The position numbers and the translations under genes were made by a program. From contig JALWEL010000238.1 in NCBI GenBank assembly GCA_027014065.1, forward strand, positions 1-6,321: DNA of 6,321 nucleotides, read 5' to 3'. The stretch is from DHVE2 group archaeon. GTDB taxonomy: Archaea > Thermoplasmatota > Thermoplasmata > Thermoplasmatales > Aciduliprofundaceae. Below are positions 1-6,314 of the stretch, one piece after another. The notes beneath the pieces were generated by a model, which was not told the origin of the DNA, did no database searches, and was given only the letters and a program-made list of their open reading frames with translations. Position 1 is the stretch's first letter, and the number at the start of each line of letters is the position of its first letter.

Positions 1-491
1 GCATTTGCAACTATCTTGTCCCCCAATTCCATATAGCGCGGCTCGAATGATCCAACATCTCCTATCTTAACGCTCTTTTCCGCTTCTTTCTTATCCTTCG
101 CGCCGATATCAACCCTCAGATCTTTGAACTCCACGCTCTTCTTCTCTTTCCCCAAATGAGGAGGCTTCTCTCCTATCACCCCGTAAATAAAGCCCTTGGA
201 AGTCTTAATTCTCACCACGGAAGAGCGAAGAACGGTTGTGTGAATTCCGCCAATGGGAGCGATTATAAGATACCCGTCTTCGGTTATGCTCTTCACCATG
301 AACCCAATCTGGTCCATGTGGGCGGCGAGCATCACTTTGCGTTCTCCTCCTTTCTTCACGCCTATCACGTTTCCCATGCGGTCCACAAAAACCTCGTCCG
401 CATGCTTCTCCATTTTCTCTCGAACTAATTTCCTTATCTCGTCCTCGAAGCCGGGCACTCCGAAGGCCTGCACCACATCTTTCAGATTCAT
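1..491 (-). CDS. M42-family metallo-aminopeptidase, N-terminal part (runs off left edge)
   Basis: Partial gene: 163 codons from the ATG at 491, open to the window edge without a stop. M42 enzymes are cytoplasmic, two-metal aminopeptidases that form large tetrahedral (TET) assemblies and trim peptides left by the proteasome; some are misnamed endoglucanase/cellulase M. Visible hallmarks are an N-terminal segment VPGFEDEIRKLVREKM (residues 12-27), DRMGNVIG (37-44), and the first metal-ligand motif AAHMDQIGFMV (56-66, His58). The segment after about residue 70 (ITEDGYLIIAPIGGI) begins the beta-barrel dimerisation domain usual for the family. The readable part ends at LGDKIVAN, just before the expected DD metal-bridging motif. 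The remaining ligands and catalytic Glu lie outside, so activity and exact substrate class cannot be judged. No Shine-Dalgarno is seen before the ATG. The upstream in-frame context and the family N-terminus support this start. It follows the asparagine-synthetase-like gene after 34 bp. Confidence 0.9.
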   Translation of the reverse strand, partial: MNLKDVVQAFGVPGFEDEIRKLVREKMEKHADEVFVDRMGNVIGVKKGGERKVMLAAHMDQIGFMVKSITEDGYLIIAPIGGIHTTVLRSSVVRIKTSKGFIYGVIGEKPPHLGKEKKSVEFKDLRVDIGAKDKKEAEKSVKIGDVGSFEPRYMELGDKIVAN

Positions 492-510
492 AACAGGGGC
501 ATGGAAGCGG

Positions 511-524
511 TAAATTTAATATCT
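511..524 (-). promoter_or_regulatory. Possible TATA box for the M42 peptidase gene
   Basis: Read on the minus strand this is an AT-only run, ATATTAAATTTA, centred about 25 bases upstream of the M42 ATG at 491. Archaeal TATA boxes are usually centred about 25-27 bases before the transcription start. Initiation would therefore fall at or within a few bases of the ATG, giving a leaderless mRNA, which agrees with the lack of a Shine-Dalgarno. It lies just past the stop codon of the preceding gene. There is no T-run in the 34-bp gap, so read-through from the upstream operon is equally possible. Confidence 0.4.
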
Positions 525-525
525 T

Positions 526-1269
526 CTATATCCCTCGTATAAATTCCTCCACGCTCTTTCCCTCTCTTTTGGCCAATTTCTTCATGTGCTTCCATATTCC
601 GCTTCCGTACTGGGCCGCCTTCTTCTCCCGCTGCACGATTATCTCCGGAACTCCTAATCTTCGAGCTGCTTCCCGCAATACCCATTTTCTAACTCCGTTT
701 TTAATCTTGCACTCTTTGGGAATCTCGGAAGCGAGAGCGATTATATCCTCGGACAGATAGGGAGTAATAAGCTCTTTCTCGTATTTAGCGGTGATTTTTC
801 TCTCCCGCGGGAGCGTGATTTTGAGCAATTTCTCCACATCTCCGTGCATTAATTCAGGATTCTGAAGGTACTTGGCGTACCCGCCGAAGAGCTCGTCCGC
901 GCCCTGTCCGGTGTAAATTCTTCTCGAAGTAGCATGCATGGACACTATTAGCAGGGGCATCTCGAAGGCAATCTCCATGGCGCTCATTTCTCCTATATCT
1001 TTCAGTATCTTTATGGCGTTCAAAACATCCTCATCCTCGATTAATATGGTGTTCAATTTCAATCCCAAAACCGAGGAGATTTCATTTGCGTTTTTCAAAT
1101 CCCTGCTGTCCTCGAAACCTATCGCGTACAATTGAGGTTCGCAATCCCTCATTAAGAAAGCTATGATCGAGCTATCCAGCCCTCCGGAAAAAGATAAAGA
1201 AGAGTTTTCGTAGCATGGTATTTTTTTCAGATTTTCCTCGAGATCCCCCACGTATTTCTCGCATGTCAT
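526..1269 (-). CDS. Stand-alone asparagine synthetase B-like synthetase domain (ATP-pyrophosphatase family)
   Basis: A 247-residue protein matching only the C-terminal, ATP-binding half of AsnB; the N-terminal glutamine amidotransferase domain with its catalytic Cys2 is absent. AsnB-type domains activate a carboxylate (aspartate beta-carboxyl in AsnB) as an acyl-adenylate and amidate it. The PP-loop SFSGGLDSSIIAF is at residues 26-38 (core 28-34). The second family motif, TGQGADELFGGYAKY, is at 120-134. The C-terminal lysine-rich segment REKKAAQYGSGIWK (214-227) follows, preceded by the helix KWVLREAARRLGVP (195-208). The usual acidic residue of GEG(S/A)DE, Glu348 in E. coli AsnB, is Gln122 here. 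With no glutaminase domain it would need free ammonia or a partner glutaminase, or it may act on a different substrate, so asparagine synthesis is not assured. It starts one base after the glyS stop, which indicates co-transcription and coupled translation. The stop is TAG at 526-528. Family assignment is firm, substrate unknown. Confidence 0.88.
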   Translation of the reverse strand: MTCEKYVGDLEENLKKIPCYENSSLSFSGGLDSSIIAFLMRDCEPQLYAIGFEDSRDLKNANEISSVLGLKLNTILIEDEDVLNAIKILKDIGEMSAMEIAFEMPLLIVSMHATSRRIYTGQGADELFGGYAKYLQNPELMHGDVEKLLKITLPRERKITAKYEKELITPYLSEDIIALASEIPKECKIKNGVRKWVLREAARRLGVPEIIVQREKKAAQYGSGIWKHMKKLAKREGKSVEEFIRGI

Positions 1270-1270
1270 T

Positions 1271-2950
1271 TTAGATCTCGGAGAATTCCAATTTTCCTTT
1301 TATCAGAGAGTCCAGCATATCTGGAAGCTCGGTGATGCTTATCCTCTTCTGCTCGGTGCTGTCCCTTTCCCGTATTGTGACGGTGGAATCTTTGAGCGTT
1401 TGATAGTCGATGGTTATACAGAAGGGCACGCCGATTTCGTCGGCCCTCGCGTATCTTCTCCCTATGGAGCCGGATTCATCGTAGTACGCGTTTATTCCTC
1501 TTTCTCGTAGGGTCTTCATTATCTCCCTCGCCTTCGAGTCCATTCCGTCCTTGGCCATCAGGGGAAATACGCCAGCCTTTATGGCAGCTATCTCCGGCTT
1601 GATTCTGAGAACCTTGTAACCTGAATCTTCCCTCTCGTAGAAAGAATGCTCTAAAATTGAGTAGAGAATGCGGTCAATGCCGAAAGAGGGCTCCACCACA
1701 TGTGGGATGAAACGCTCACCCGCTAAGGTCACTTCTTCGTCAACCACATCGTAAGCTTCCGAGGGCACCTCGTATGTTTTTCCATTCACCTCTATTTTCA
1801 GTTCCTTCTTTTCTCCCTCAATTTCCATTTCTTCCATCTGCTGCGCGATTTTCATGGCGTTTCCCTTGAACATGGGGCCTAGAATCTCCATGCGGGGGAT
1901 AACCCTTGATCTCCTCACTTTCTTCGGTTCTTTGAATTTTCTGAATGCGCGCATGTCCACGCCCGAGTACCTCATGTGATGCTCCAAGTCGTAAGCTCCC
2001 CTGTACGATATGCCTAAAACTTCAACCCATCCTCGAGATATTAGAACTTCGCAGTCCCACGTGTCCTTGGAATAATGCGCCAACTCTTCGCGATGATGCT
2101 GCCTGAATCGAACCTTCGAGGTATCCACGCCGATTCTCTCCATGAACTTCATTATCTTTACCATGTAATAGAGAATGTAGCCGTCCACCAGCCCGGATTT
2201 GTAGGCTTCTTTAGCGCTTATTTTTATATTCTCTCCGTTCATGGTCAAAAGGGGAAGTGGGTAATCTTCAATCATGTCCTCGTTGAATTTATCCTCTGGA
2301 TCCACAAATAGCTCTATTTCGGCCATCTGAAACTCTCTCTGCCTTATCACGCCCTGCCTCGGGGAAATCTCGTTGCGGTACCCTCTTCCAATCTGCGCCA
2401 CGCCCATTGGGAGCTTCTCCCGATTTATGCGGTAAAGCGTGGGGAAATTCACGAAAATGCCCTGAGCGGTCTCGGGCCTGAGAAATCCGATTTTGTCGAG
2501 ACCTATGCGCGTAGAGAACATCAGGTGAAACTCCTCCACCTCGCCCAATTCTCCTCCGCAATCAGGACATACGATACCATGATCCCTTATGACCTTCTCA
2601 ATTTCTTCCGGACCCAATGCGTCTGGAAATTCAACGTAATCCTTTATGAGTTCATCGGTGCGAAAGGCATGGCCGCATGATTTGCAGCGAACCATGTAAT
2701 CGGTGAATTTTTCCAGATGGCCAGAGGCACGATAAACTATTTCCGGGCCAATCGCTGGAGCATCTATAAGAAAAAGGCCGTCTTTGTAAACGAATTCTTC
2801 CAACCAGATATCCAGAAGATTTTTCTTCATAAGCGAGCCCACTGGCCCGTAGTCGTAGAAGCCGCCTACGCCGCCGTATATGTCGTAGGAATTCCAGAAT
2901 ATGCCCCTTCTCTTTGCAATGTCGTTGAGCTTCGCTCTAATCTCCCTCAT
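1271..2950 (-). CDS. glyS: Glycyl-tRNA synthetase, single-chain archaeal/eukaryotic type
   Basis: Charges tRNA-Gly with glycine using ATP; cytoplasmic, class IIa, expected homodimer. The 559 residues are full length for the archaeal type. The N-terminus (AKRRGIFWNSYDIYGGVGGFYDYG, residues 12-35, given as family landmark) contains the YGG-GFYDYGP signature. A zinc-ribbon-like insertion has CKSC at 89-92 and CPDC at 128-131. The RPETAQGIF segment (158-166) and motif 2, GRGYRNEISPRQGVIRQREF (188-207), carry the ATP-binding Arg192 and Glu194. GAYDLEHHMRYSG (318-330) and motif 3 around PSFGIDRILYS (421-431, Arg427) complete the catalytic core. Residues from about 452 on (AAIKAGVFPLMAKDG, then DESGSIGRRYARADEIGVPF at 491-510) form the anticodon-binding domain. 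The ATG overlaps the TGA of the CBS gene by 4 nt. Upstream in frame there is no other start before a stop, and the family N-terminus fits, so the start is secure. Nothing in it is truncated or missing. Confidence 0.98.
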   Translation of the reverse strand: MREIRAKLNDIAKRRGIFWNSYDIYGGVGGFYDYGPVGSLMKKNLLDIWLEEFVYKDGLFLIDAPAIGPEIVYRASGHLEKFTDYMVRCKSCGHAFRTDELIKDYVEFPDALGPEEIEKVIRDHGIVCPDCGGELGEVEEFHLMFSTRIGLDKIGFLRPETAQGIFVNFPTLYRINREKLPMGVAQIGRGYRNEISPRQGVIRQREFQMAEIELFVDPEDKFNEDMIEDYPLPLLTMNGENIKISAKEAYKSGLVDGYILYYMVKIMKFMERIGVDTSKVRFRQHHREELAHYSKDTWDCEVLISRGWVEVLGISYRGAYDLEHHMRYSGVDMRAFRKFKEPKKVRRSRVIPRMEILGPMFKGNAMKIAQQMEEMEIEGEKKELKIEVNGKTYEVPSEAYDVVDEEVTLAGERFIPHVVEPSFGIDRILYSILEHSFYEREDSGYKVLRIKPEIAAIKAGVFPLMAKDGMDSKAREIMKTLRERGINAYYDESGSIGRRYARADEIGVPFCITIDYQTLKDSTVTIRERDSTEQKRISITELPDMLDSLIKGKLEFSEI

Positions 2951-3801
2951 TCCTCCACACCCACCAGCGATGTCACCAAATCGCTGTCAAACACCATGGC
3001 TTTCAGATTGTCGTGAAGGTCGCGCACAGGAAGCTGCGAGAAGTTGTTTTTCTTCATGATTTTCGCCGCTTCCCACACGGGACTCTTGGAGAATATGGTT
3101 GTAGGGTTTTTGATCATAACCTCCTCCACGGGTATATTTGGAAGATTCACCTTCTCCACCATGTAGAAGAGCTTCATGACGTTGCGGAGCCCTTCCCAGT
3201 TCCACTCGTCCTCATCATCTCCTAATCCCAACTCAGACATGGCCACATTTCTGTCGATTTCCACCTTCTCGAACAGATCACGATCGGTGACTATGCCGAT
3301 AAGATTCCCTTCATCGTTGAGGACGGGAAAAGCAGTGAGAGAGGTGAGAGTCATTGCACGGAAAACAACAGGCAGAGGGGTGCATTTGTGAATTGGGAAG
3401 CAGGGCTTGGTTACCACCTCCTCTACGGGAATGCTTATTCTCCTCTTTATTATCACAGATAGAAAATCCTGCGGGGTAATAACGCCTATCACATGGTTCT
3501 CATCATCCACAACCACCAGATGCCTTCTATTGTATCGCACCATCACGCTGGCTGCATACTCGATACTATCTCCCTCTTTCACAACGGGAACGTCAGTACG
3601 CATCAGCAAAGCAAGTTGCTCCTCGTCTGGATTTTCGAATATGTCTCTCCTCGAAACTATGCCTAAGAGTTTGTTCTCCTTGTCCACAACGGGCATTCCT
3701 GTGATGTTATTTTTCACCAGAGTCCTCAAGACATCCCTTCTCGTAGCTGGAGCAACAATGGTAATTGGATCAGGGGTCATTATGTCCTTAACTGTTTCCA
3801 T
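2947..3801 (-). CDS. Four-CBS-domain protein, probable adenine-nucleotide sensor
   Basis: The 284 residues consist almost wholly of four CBS domains. CBS1 is about 5-57 (GIVSRRD, Asp53), CBS2 about 64-116 (GVITPQD, Asp112), CBS3 about 124-178 (GIVTDRD, Asp175) and CBS4 about 224-277 (AMVFDSD, Asp274). The four aspartates occupy the position that contacts the ribose of bound AMP, ADP, ATP or SAM in studied CBS pairs, so all four sites could bind ligand. CBS1+2 and CBS3+4 should form two Bateman modules. Between CBS3 and CBS4 is a roughly 40-residue linker with an acidic, tryptophan-containing stretch (GDDEDEWNWEGL, 194-205). No enzyme, DNA-binding or membrane domain is fused, so the protein probably works by binding partners. 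It is the first gene of a tight unit with glyS, so its target may be in aminoacylation or nitrogen metabolism, but that is inference. The ATG at 3801 has a GTGAT Shine-Dalgarno at 5-nt spacing. The molecular target is unknown. Confidence 0.93.
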   Translation of the reverse strand: METVKDIMTPDPITIVAPATRRDVLRTLVKNNITGMPVVDKENKLLGIVSRRDIFENPDEEQLALLMRTDVPVVKEGDSIEYAASVMVRYNRRHLVVVDDENHVIGVITPQDFLSVIIKRRISIPVEEVVTKPCFPIHKCTPLPVVFRAMTLTSLTAFPVLNDEGNLIGIVTDRDLFEKVEIDRNVAMSELGLGDDEDEWNWEGLRNVMKLFYMVEKVNLPNIPVEEVMIKNPTTIFSKSPVWEAAKIMKKNNFSQLPVRDLHDNLKAMVFDSDLVTSLVGVEE

Positions 3802-3806
3802 TTCAA

Positions 3807-3815
3807 ATCACACCC
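3807..3815 (-). promoter_or_regulatory. Ribosome binding site of the CBS-domain gene
   Basis: On the minus strand GGGTGTGAT precedes the ATG at 3801. GTGAT (3807-3811) pairs with the archaeal 16S rRNA 3' end (complement of AGGAGGTGATCC) and lies 5 bases from the start codon, which fixes the start. Confidence 0.55.
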
Positions 3816-3830
3816 AAAAAGCGAAAAAAA
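3816..3830 (-). terminator. Possible oligo-T terminator of the surface-protein gene
   Basis: Minus-strand reading gives TTTTTTT (3824-3830) and then TTTTT (3816-3820), separated by CGC, starting 24 bases after the surface-protein stop. Archaeal transcription commonly ends at T-runs without a strong hairpin, and no hairpin is evident here. The same T-rich run lies between the TATA-like boxes and the start of the CBS gene, so it may simply be the initiation region of the downstream promoter. Confidence 0.4.
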
Positions 3831-3837
3831 GAGAAGG

Positions 3838-3860
3838 TATATAACCCTTGTGTTTTATAT
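3838..3860 (-). promoter_or_regulatory. Promoter region of the CBS-glyS-asparagine-synthetase-like unit
   Basis: Two TATA-like boxes are visible on the minus strand: TTATATA at 3838-3844 and ATATAAAA at 3853-3860, the latter overlapping the stop codon of the preceding gene. Taking a 25-base spacing, the first predicts a start near 3816 with a leader of about 15 nt that keeps the GTGAT ribosome site; the second predicts a start near 3831. The first seems the better fit. This is the only spacer between the surface-protein gene and the three-gene unit. Confidence 0.55.
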
Positions 3861-6314
3861 CTTTCCCAATTCTTCTTCATCTTCCTCGGAAGCACTCGCT
3901 TCTGGCTGCTCTTTTGTTTCTTCCTCTCCCTCAGGAGAGTATGGCTTTGGTGCTCCCTTCTTCTTCGTGGTTTTCGCGGCGGGGATTATCGTTGCAGACT
4001 CACCCTTCTTGCGAAGCATCAAGAGAGCGAGTACGCCAATGATTATAGCCGCTATCACCAGAATAAGGTTGATGAAGGAGAGCATGGGCATTCCCGCAAT
4101 GTCCTGCATGCTCCATGAGCCTTGCTCCACGTCGATTGTCAGAAGATTCCATGTACTCCCCATGTTCTCGCTGTCGGTGACCCAAACATCAATCACATAG
4201 CCTCCTTTCAAATCTTTGGGAATTGTTATAGAAATCACACCGTTGAACTCGTTCTCCGTTATCACCTTTTCCCAGTGGTAGTTGGTGTTGAATATTCCCC
4301 AGTGAAGCACTATAACATGGGGATCAAAGTCTCCATATTTTGTTATGCTATATGCAATCTTTATGGTCTGCCCGGGCTCGTAGACCATACTCTGGTACTT
4401 GGATTTCGTTACTATGTGAGTTGAGAGGAAGTAGCCCTTGAACTTGGATATTGTCAGTGTATTGCTGGCGTAATAGTTTCCATCGATCGCCTCAACCATT
4501 ATAGTATAATAGGTGGATTGAGCATTTGGCACAGTGAATGTGAATTGATTGAGCGATGCGTTCATCTCCATCACTATGTTCCCCTTGTCGTCTATTATCT
4601 TGTAGAGCAAAGTTGTGGGATGCATCACTTGGCTTCTGAACTCCGAGTAAATTACGATTTGATCTCCAGCTTTGAAGTAATAGTCCTGCGATGCGCTTAG
4701 ATATATGTATCCGTAATAAACATTCACATTTTTGCTTGCAGCCATCTCGTCTCCATTCGAGAAATGTGCCAAAACATTTATGCTCAAACTCCCTGAGTAG
4801 TTGGTTGGGATGGTGTACTGAACGTCGTTATTGGTTGTAGTGGTATAATAGAATAGGTGGTCGGAGTTGTATATCCAGACGTCGTATCCCAACAATTCCA
4901 CTCCCGCGGGGGAGTAGGATTTGATGTTAACGTTCATCGTTTCTCCCGCAAGGTAGAAATCTTTGTCCGTAGATATGGACAATTTCACATAGGGATATAT
5001 CCATTCTTCGTCAGAGGCCATGTAATGCTCGTTGTTGATGCTAACTCCAGCTTTAATGCTTATCTTAGATCCCGTTTCCACGTTGGGTATATTCCATATC
5101 ATATGGAGACTCCCGCCTATATCTGTGTACCCGTAATTAGTGTAGTTTTGAGTCCAAAGAATCTGCCAGTGCTTCGTTATAGTTATATTGATGTAATCAA
5201 CTTTCACGTTTCCCAGCGCGGAAGTGGTCATCGAAGTTCCATACCTGGCAAATGTGTCCAATGTGATCATAGCTCTCTTGCCCGGGGAGAGAGAGCCATC
5301 AATGGCATTAACACCCACGCTTGCCCAAAGGTGGCCGGTGTAGAAGTGAACATAGGATACATCGTAGTGTCTCCCCGTGTTGTTTGTATTATCATATTCA
5401 ACCTTCAAAAGATACTCGCGATTGGGCATTATGTGAATATTCGGATTATTCCCCATCGTATAAAAAGTAAGCTGCTCGGTGGTGAATTCAGGCTTATCCG
5501 CTGGATACGGCCCAAAGGACATGGATGAATTAGCCGCATCCACAATCCACCACTTATAATGGGCGCCGCTAAGAAGAGTATGGGTCTTCATCCAGTAAAC
5601 TGAGACGTACACATGAAGTTTTTCAGACATCAAATAGACCCCGTAGCTCCCCTTATCTAAGCTCACAGAGACGCTTACGCTCCTCACTTCGAAGTACCTG
5701 TCCTGAATGAACTTGCTTCCGTTGTAAAGATTCAAAACGTAGTCGTCATCTCCGATGTTCAAGGTGATGTTGAAAACCGCAATTCCAGTGTTATTGGTCG
5801 TAACAGATATGTATCCGCCGTTGGAGGGATAGGCTACGTGACCAGTCATATTGGTTATATTCAAGAAATACGTTTTGTTGTTCTCTCCCTCCAATTTAAC
5901 CCACATCTTCTCTCCGTCGAGATATACGTTTGTATGCGTGTATTCGCTGTTCCAAAGGGTCAGTCCCTTCCTAACCACTACCCGTGTGCTCGCAATCACA
6001 CCGCTGGAATAAGAAAGCTCCAGCTGAATCTTGTGCACACCCGGATTTAAATTATTATAAGAATCCACAGAATAATTCCCGGAGTAATAGCCAGTGGCGT
6101 TTGTTTGTATGGTATCTATCCAGTGTCCATCAACCAGAATATCATAATCTGTGGTATTTTCCCCATGCACAACCACGTTCATAATTTCTCCAACAACGTA
6201 CACTGATTTATCCGTAGCAATCGTCTCTCCAGCCCTCACCGAAGAGCCGTGCGCCATAGCCGCCAAGCCTCCCATCAAGAGAAGCATCACTATTAGTATT
6301 GCCCAACTTTTCAT
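3855..6314 (-). CDS. Large secreted, membrane-anchored surface protein with repeated beta-sandwich-like domains
   Basis: I do not recognise a named family. It has 819 residues. The N-terminus is a signal peptide (Lys2, hydrophobic core about 4-18, plausible cleavage after AMA, residue 21). An extracellular region of about 710 residues follows, then a transmembrane helix at about 743-767 (LINLILVIAAIIIGVLALL-like), basic residues RKK at 768-770, and a charged tail. The tail has KTTKKKGAPKP (781-791) followed by an acidic end (796-815), placing it inside the cell. A motif of the type D-x-x-Y-x-x-G-E-x-(x)-x-V-x-V recurs near residues 35, 128, 220, 450, 544 and 643 (e.g. DKSVYVVGEIMNVVV, DKDFYLAGETMNVNI). 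This suggests about six Ig-like or macroglobulin-MG2-like domains of 90-100 residues. I count 15 N-glycosylation sequons (N-X-S/T), all outside the membrane, and no cysteine anywhere. Such features fit a glycosylated cell-surface protein. No protease, cohesin or sortase signal is seen. The ATG is the start because the signal peptide begins there. Confidence 0.85.
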   Translation of the reverse strand: MKSWAILIVMLLLMGGLAAMAHGSSVRAGETIATDKSVYVVGEIMNVVVHGENTTDYDILVDGHWIDTIQTNATGYYSGNYSVDSYNNLNPGVHKIQLELSYSSGVIASTRVVVRKGLTLWNSEYTHTNVYLDGEKMWVKLEGENNKTYFLNITNMTGHVAYPSNGGYISVTTNNTGIAVFNITLNIGDDDYVLNLYNGSKFIQDRYFEVRSVSVSVSLDKGSYGVYLMSEKLHVYVSVYWMKTHTLLSGAHYKWWIVDAANSSMSFGPYPADKPEFTTEQLTFYTMGNNPNIHIMPNREYLLKVEYDNTNNTGRHYDVSYVHFYTGHLWASVGVNAIDGSLSPGKRAMITLDTFARYGTSMTTSALGNVKVDYINITITKHWQILWTQNYTNYGYTDIGGSLHMIWNIPNVETGSKISIKAGVSINNEHYMASDEEWIYPYVKLSISTDKDFYLAGETMNVNIKSYSPAGVELLGYDVWIYNSDHLFYYTTTTNNDVQYTIPTNYSGSLSINVLAHFSNGDEMAASKNVNVYYGYIYLSASQDYYFKAGDQIVIYSEFRSQVMHPTTLLYKIIDDKGNIVMEMNASLNQFTFTVPNAQSTYYTIMVEAIDGNYYASNTLTISKFKGYFLSTHIVTKSKYQSMVYEPGQTIKIAYSITKYGDFDPHVIVLHWGIFNTNYHWEKVITENEFNGVISITIPKDLKGGYVIDVWVTDSENMGSTWNLLTIDVEQGSWSMQDIAGMPMLSFINLILVIAAIIIGVLALLMLRKKGESATIIPAAKTTKKKGAPKPYSPEGEEETKEQPEASASEEDEEELGKI
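4014..4088 (-). other. Transmembrane anchor segment of the surface protein
   Basis: Codons of about residues 743-767 encode an uninterrupted hydrophobic stretch (FINLILVIAAIIIGVLALLML), followed directly by RKKG. Together with the N-terminal signal peptide this gives a single-pass protein with outside N-terminus and inside tail. The sequons stop at residue 585 and the acidic tail has none, which agrees with this orientation. Confidence 0.8.
6252..6314 (-). other. Signal peptide of the surface protein
   Basis: The first 21 codons encode MKSWAILIVMLLLMGGLAAM plus Ala. There is one basic residue, a hydrophobic core and an A-x-A site (Ala19, Ala21), typical of Sec-dependent signal peptidase I substrates. 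The mature N-terminus would begin HGSSVRAGE. Confidence 0.75.

Noticed and set aside
802..813. Perfect 12-base palindrome CTCCCGCGGGAG
   Set aside because: It lies within the coding sequence of the AsnB-like protein (Leu-Pro-Arg-Glu-Arg region). A near copy occurs at 4901-4914 in another coding region; two copies in unrelated genes look like chance.
526..1269. Truncated or decayed asparagine synthetase gene
   Set aside because: The frame is intact, begins one base after glyS with a proper lead-in to the PP-loop, and retains all synthetase motifs to the C-terminus. A natural single-domain protein is the better reading.
3407..3844. A 145-codon open frame on the plus strand opposite the CBS-domain gene
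   Set aside because: The serine/threonine/phenylalanine-rich translation is typical of antisense frames, and the minus-strand CBS protein has clear homology-type motifs.
5272..5296. Inverted repeat GCTCTCT ... AGAGAGC with a GC-rich loop
   Set aside because: It is internal to the surface-protein coding region, encodes the Ser-Leu-Ser-Pro-Gly-Lys-Arg-Ala segment without disruption, and no T-run follows, so a terminator or regulatory role is not supported.
4857..5528. A 223-codon open frame on the plus strand inside the surface-protein gene
   Set aside because: It is wholly antisense to a clearly coding gene with signal peptide and anchor. Its translation has no recognisable domain and there is no ribosome site or promoter for it; it is a shadow of the repeated composition.
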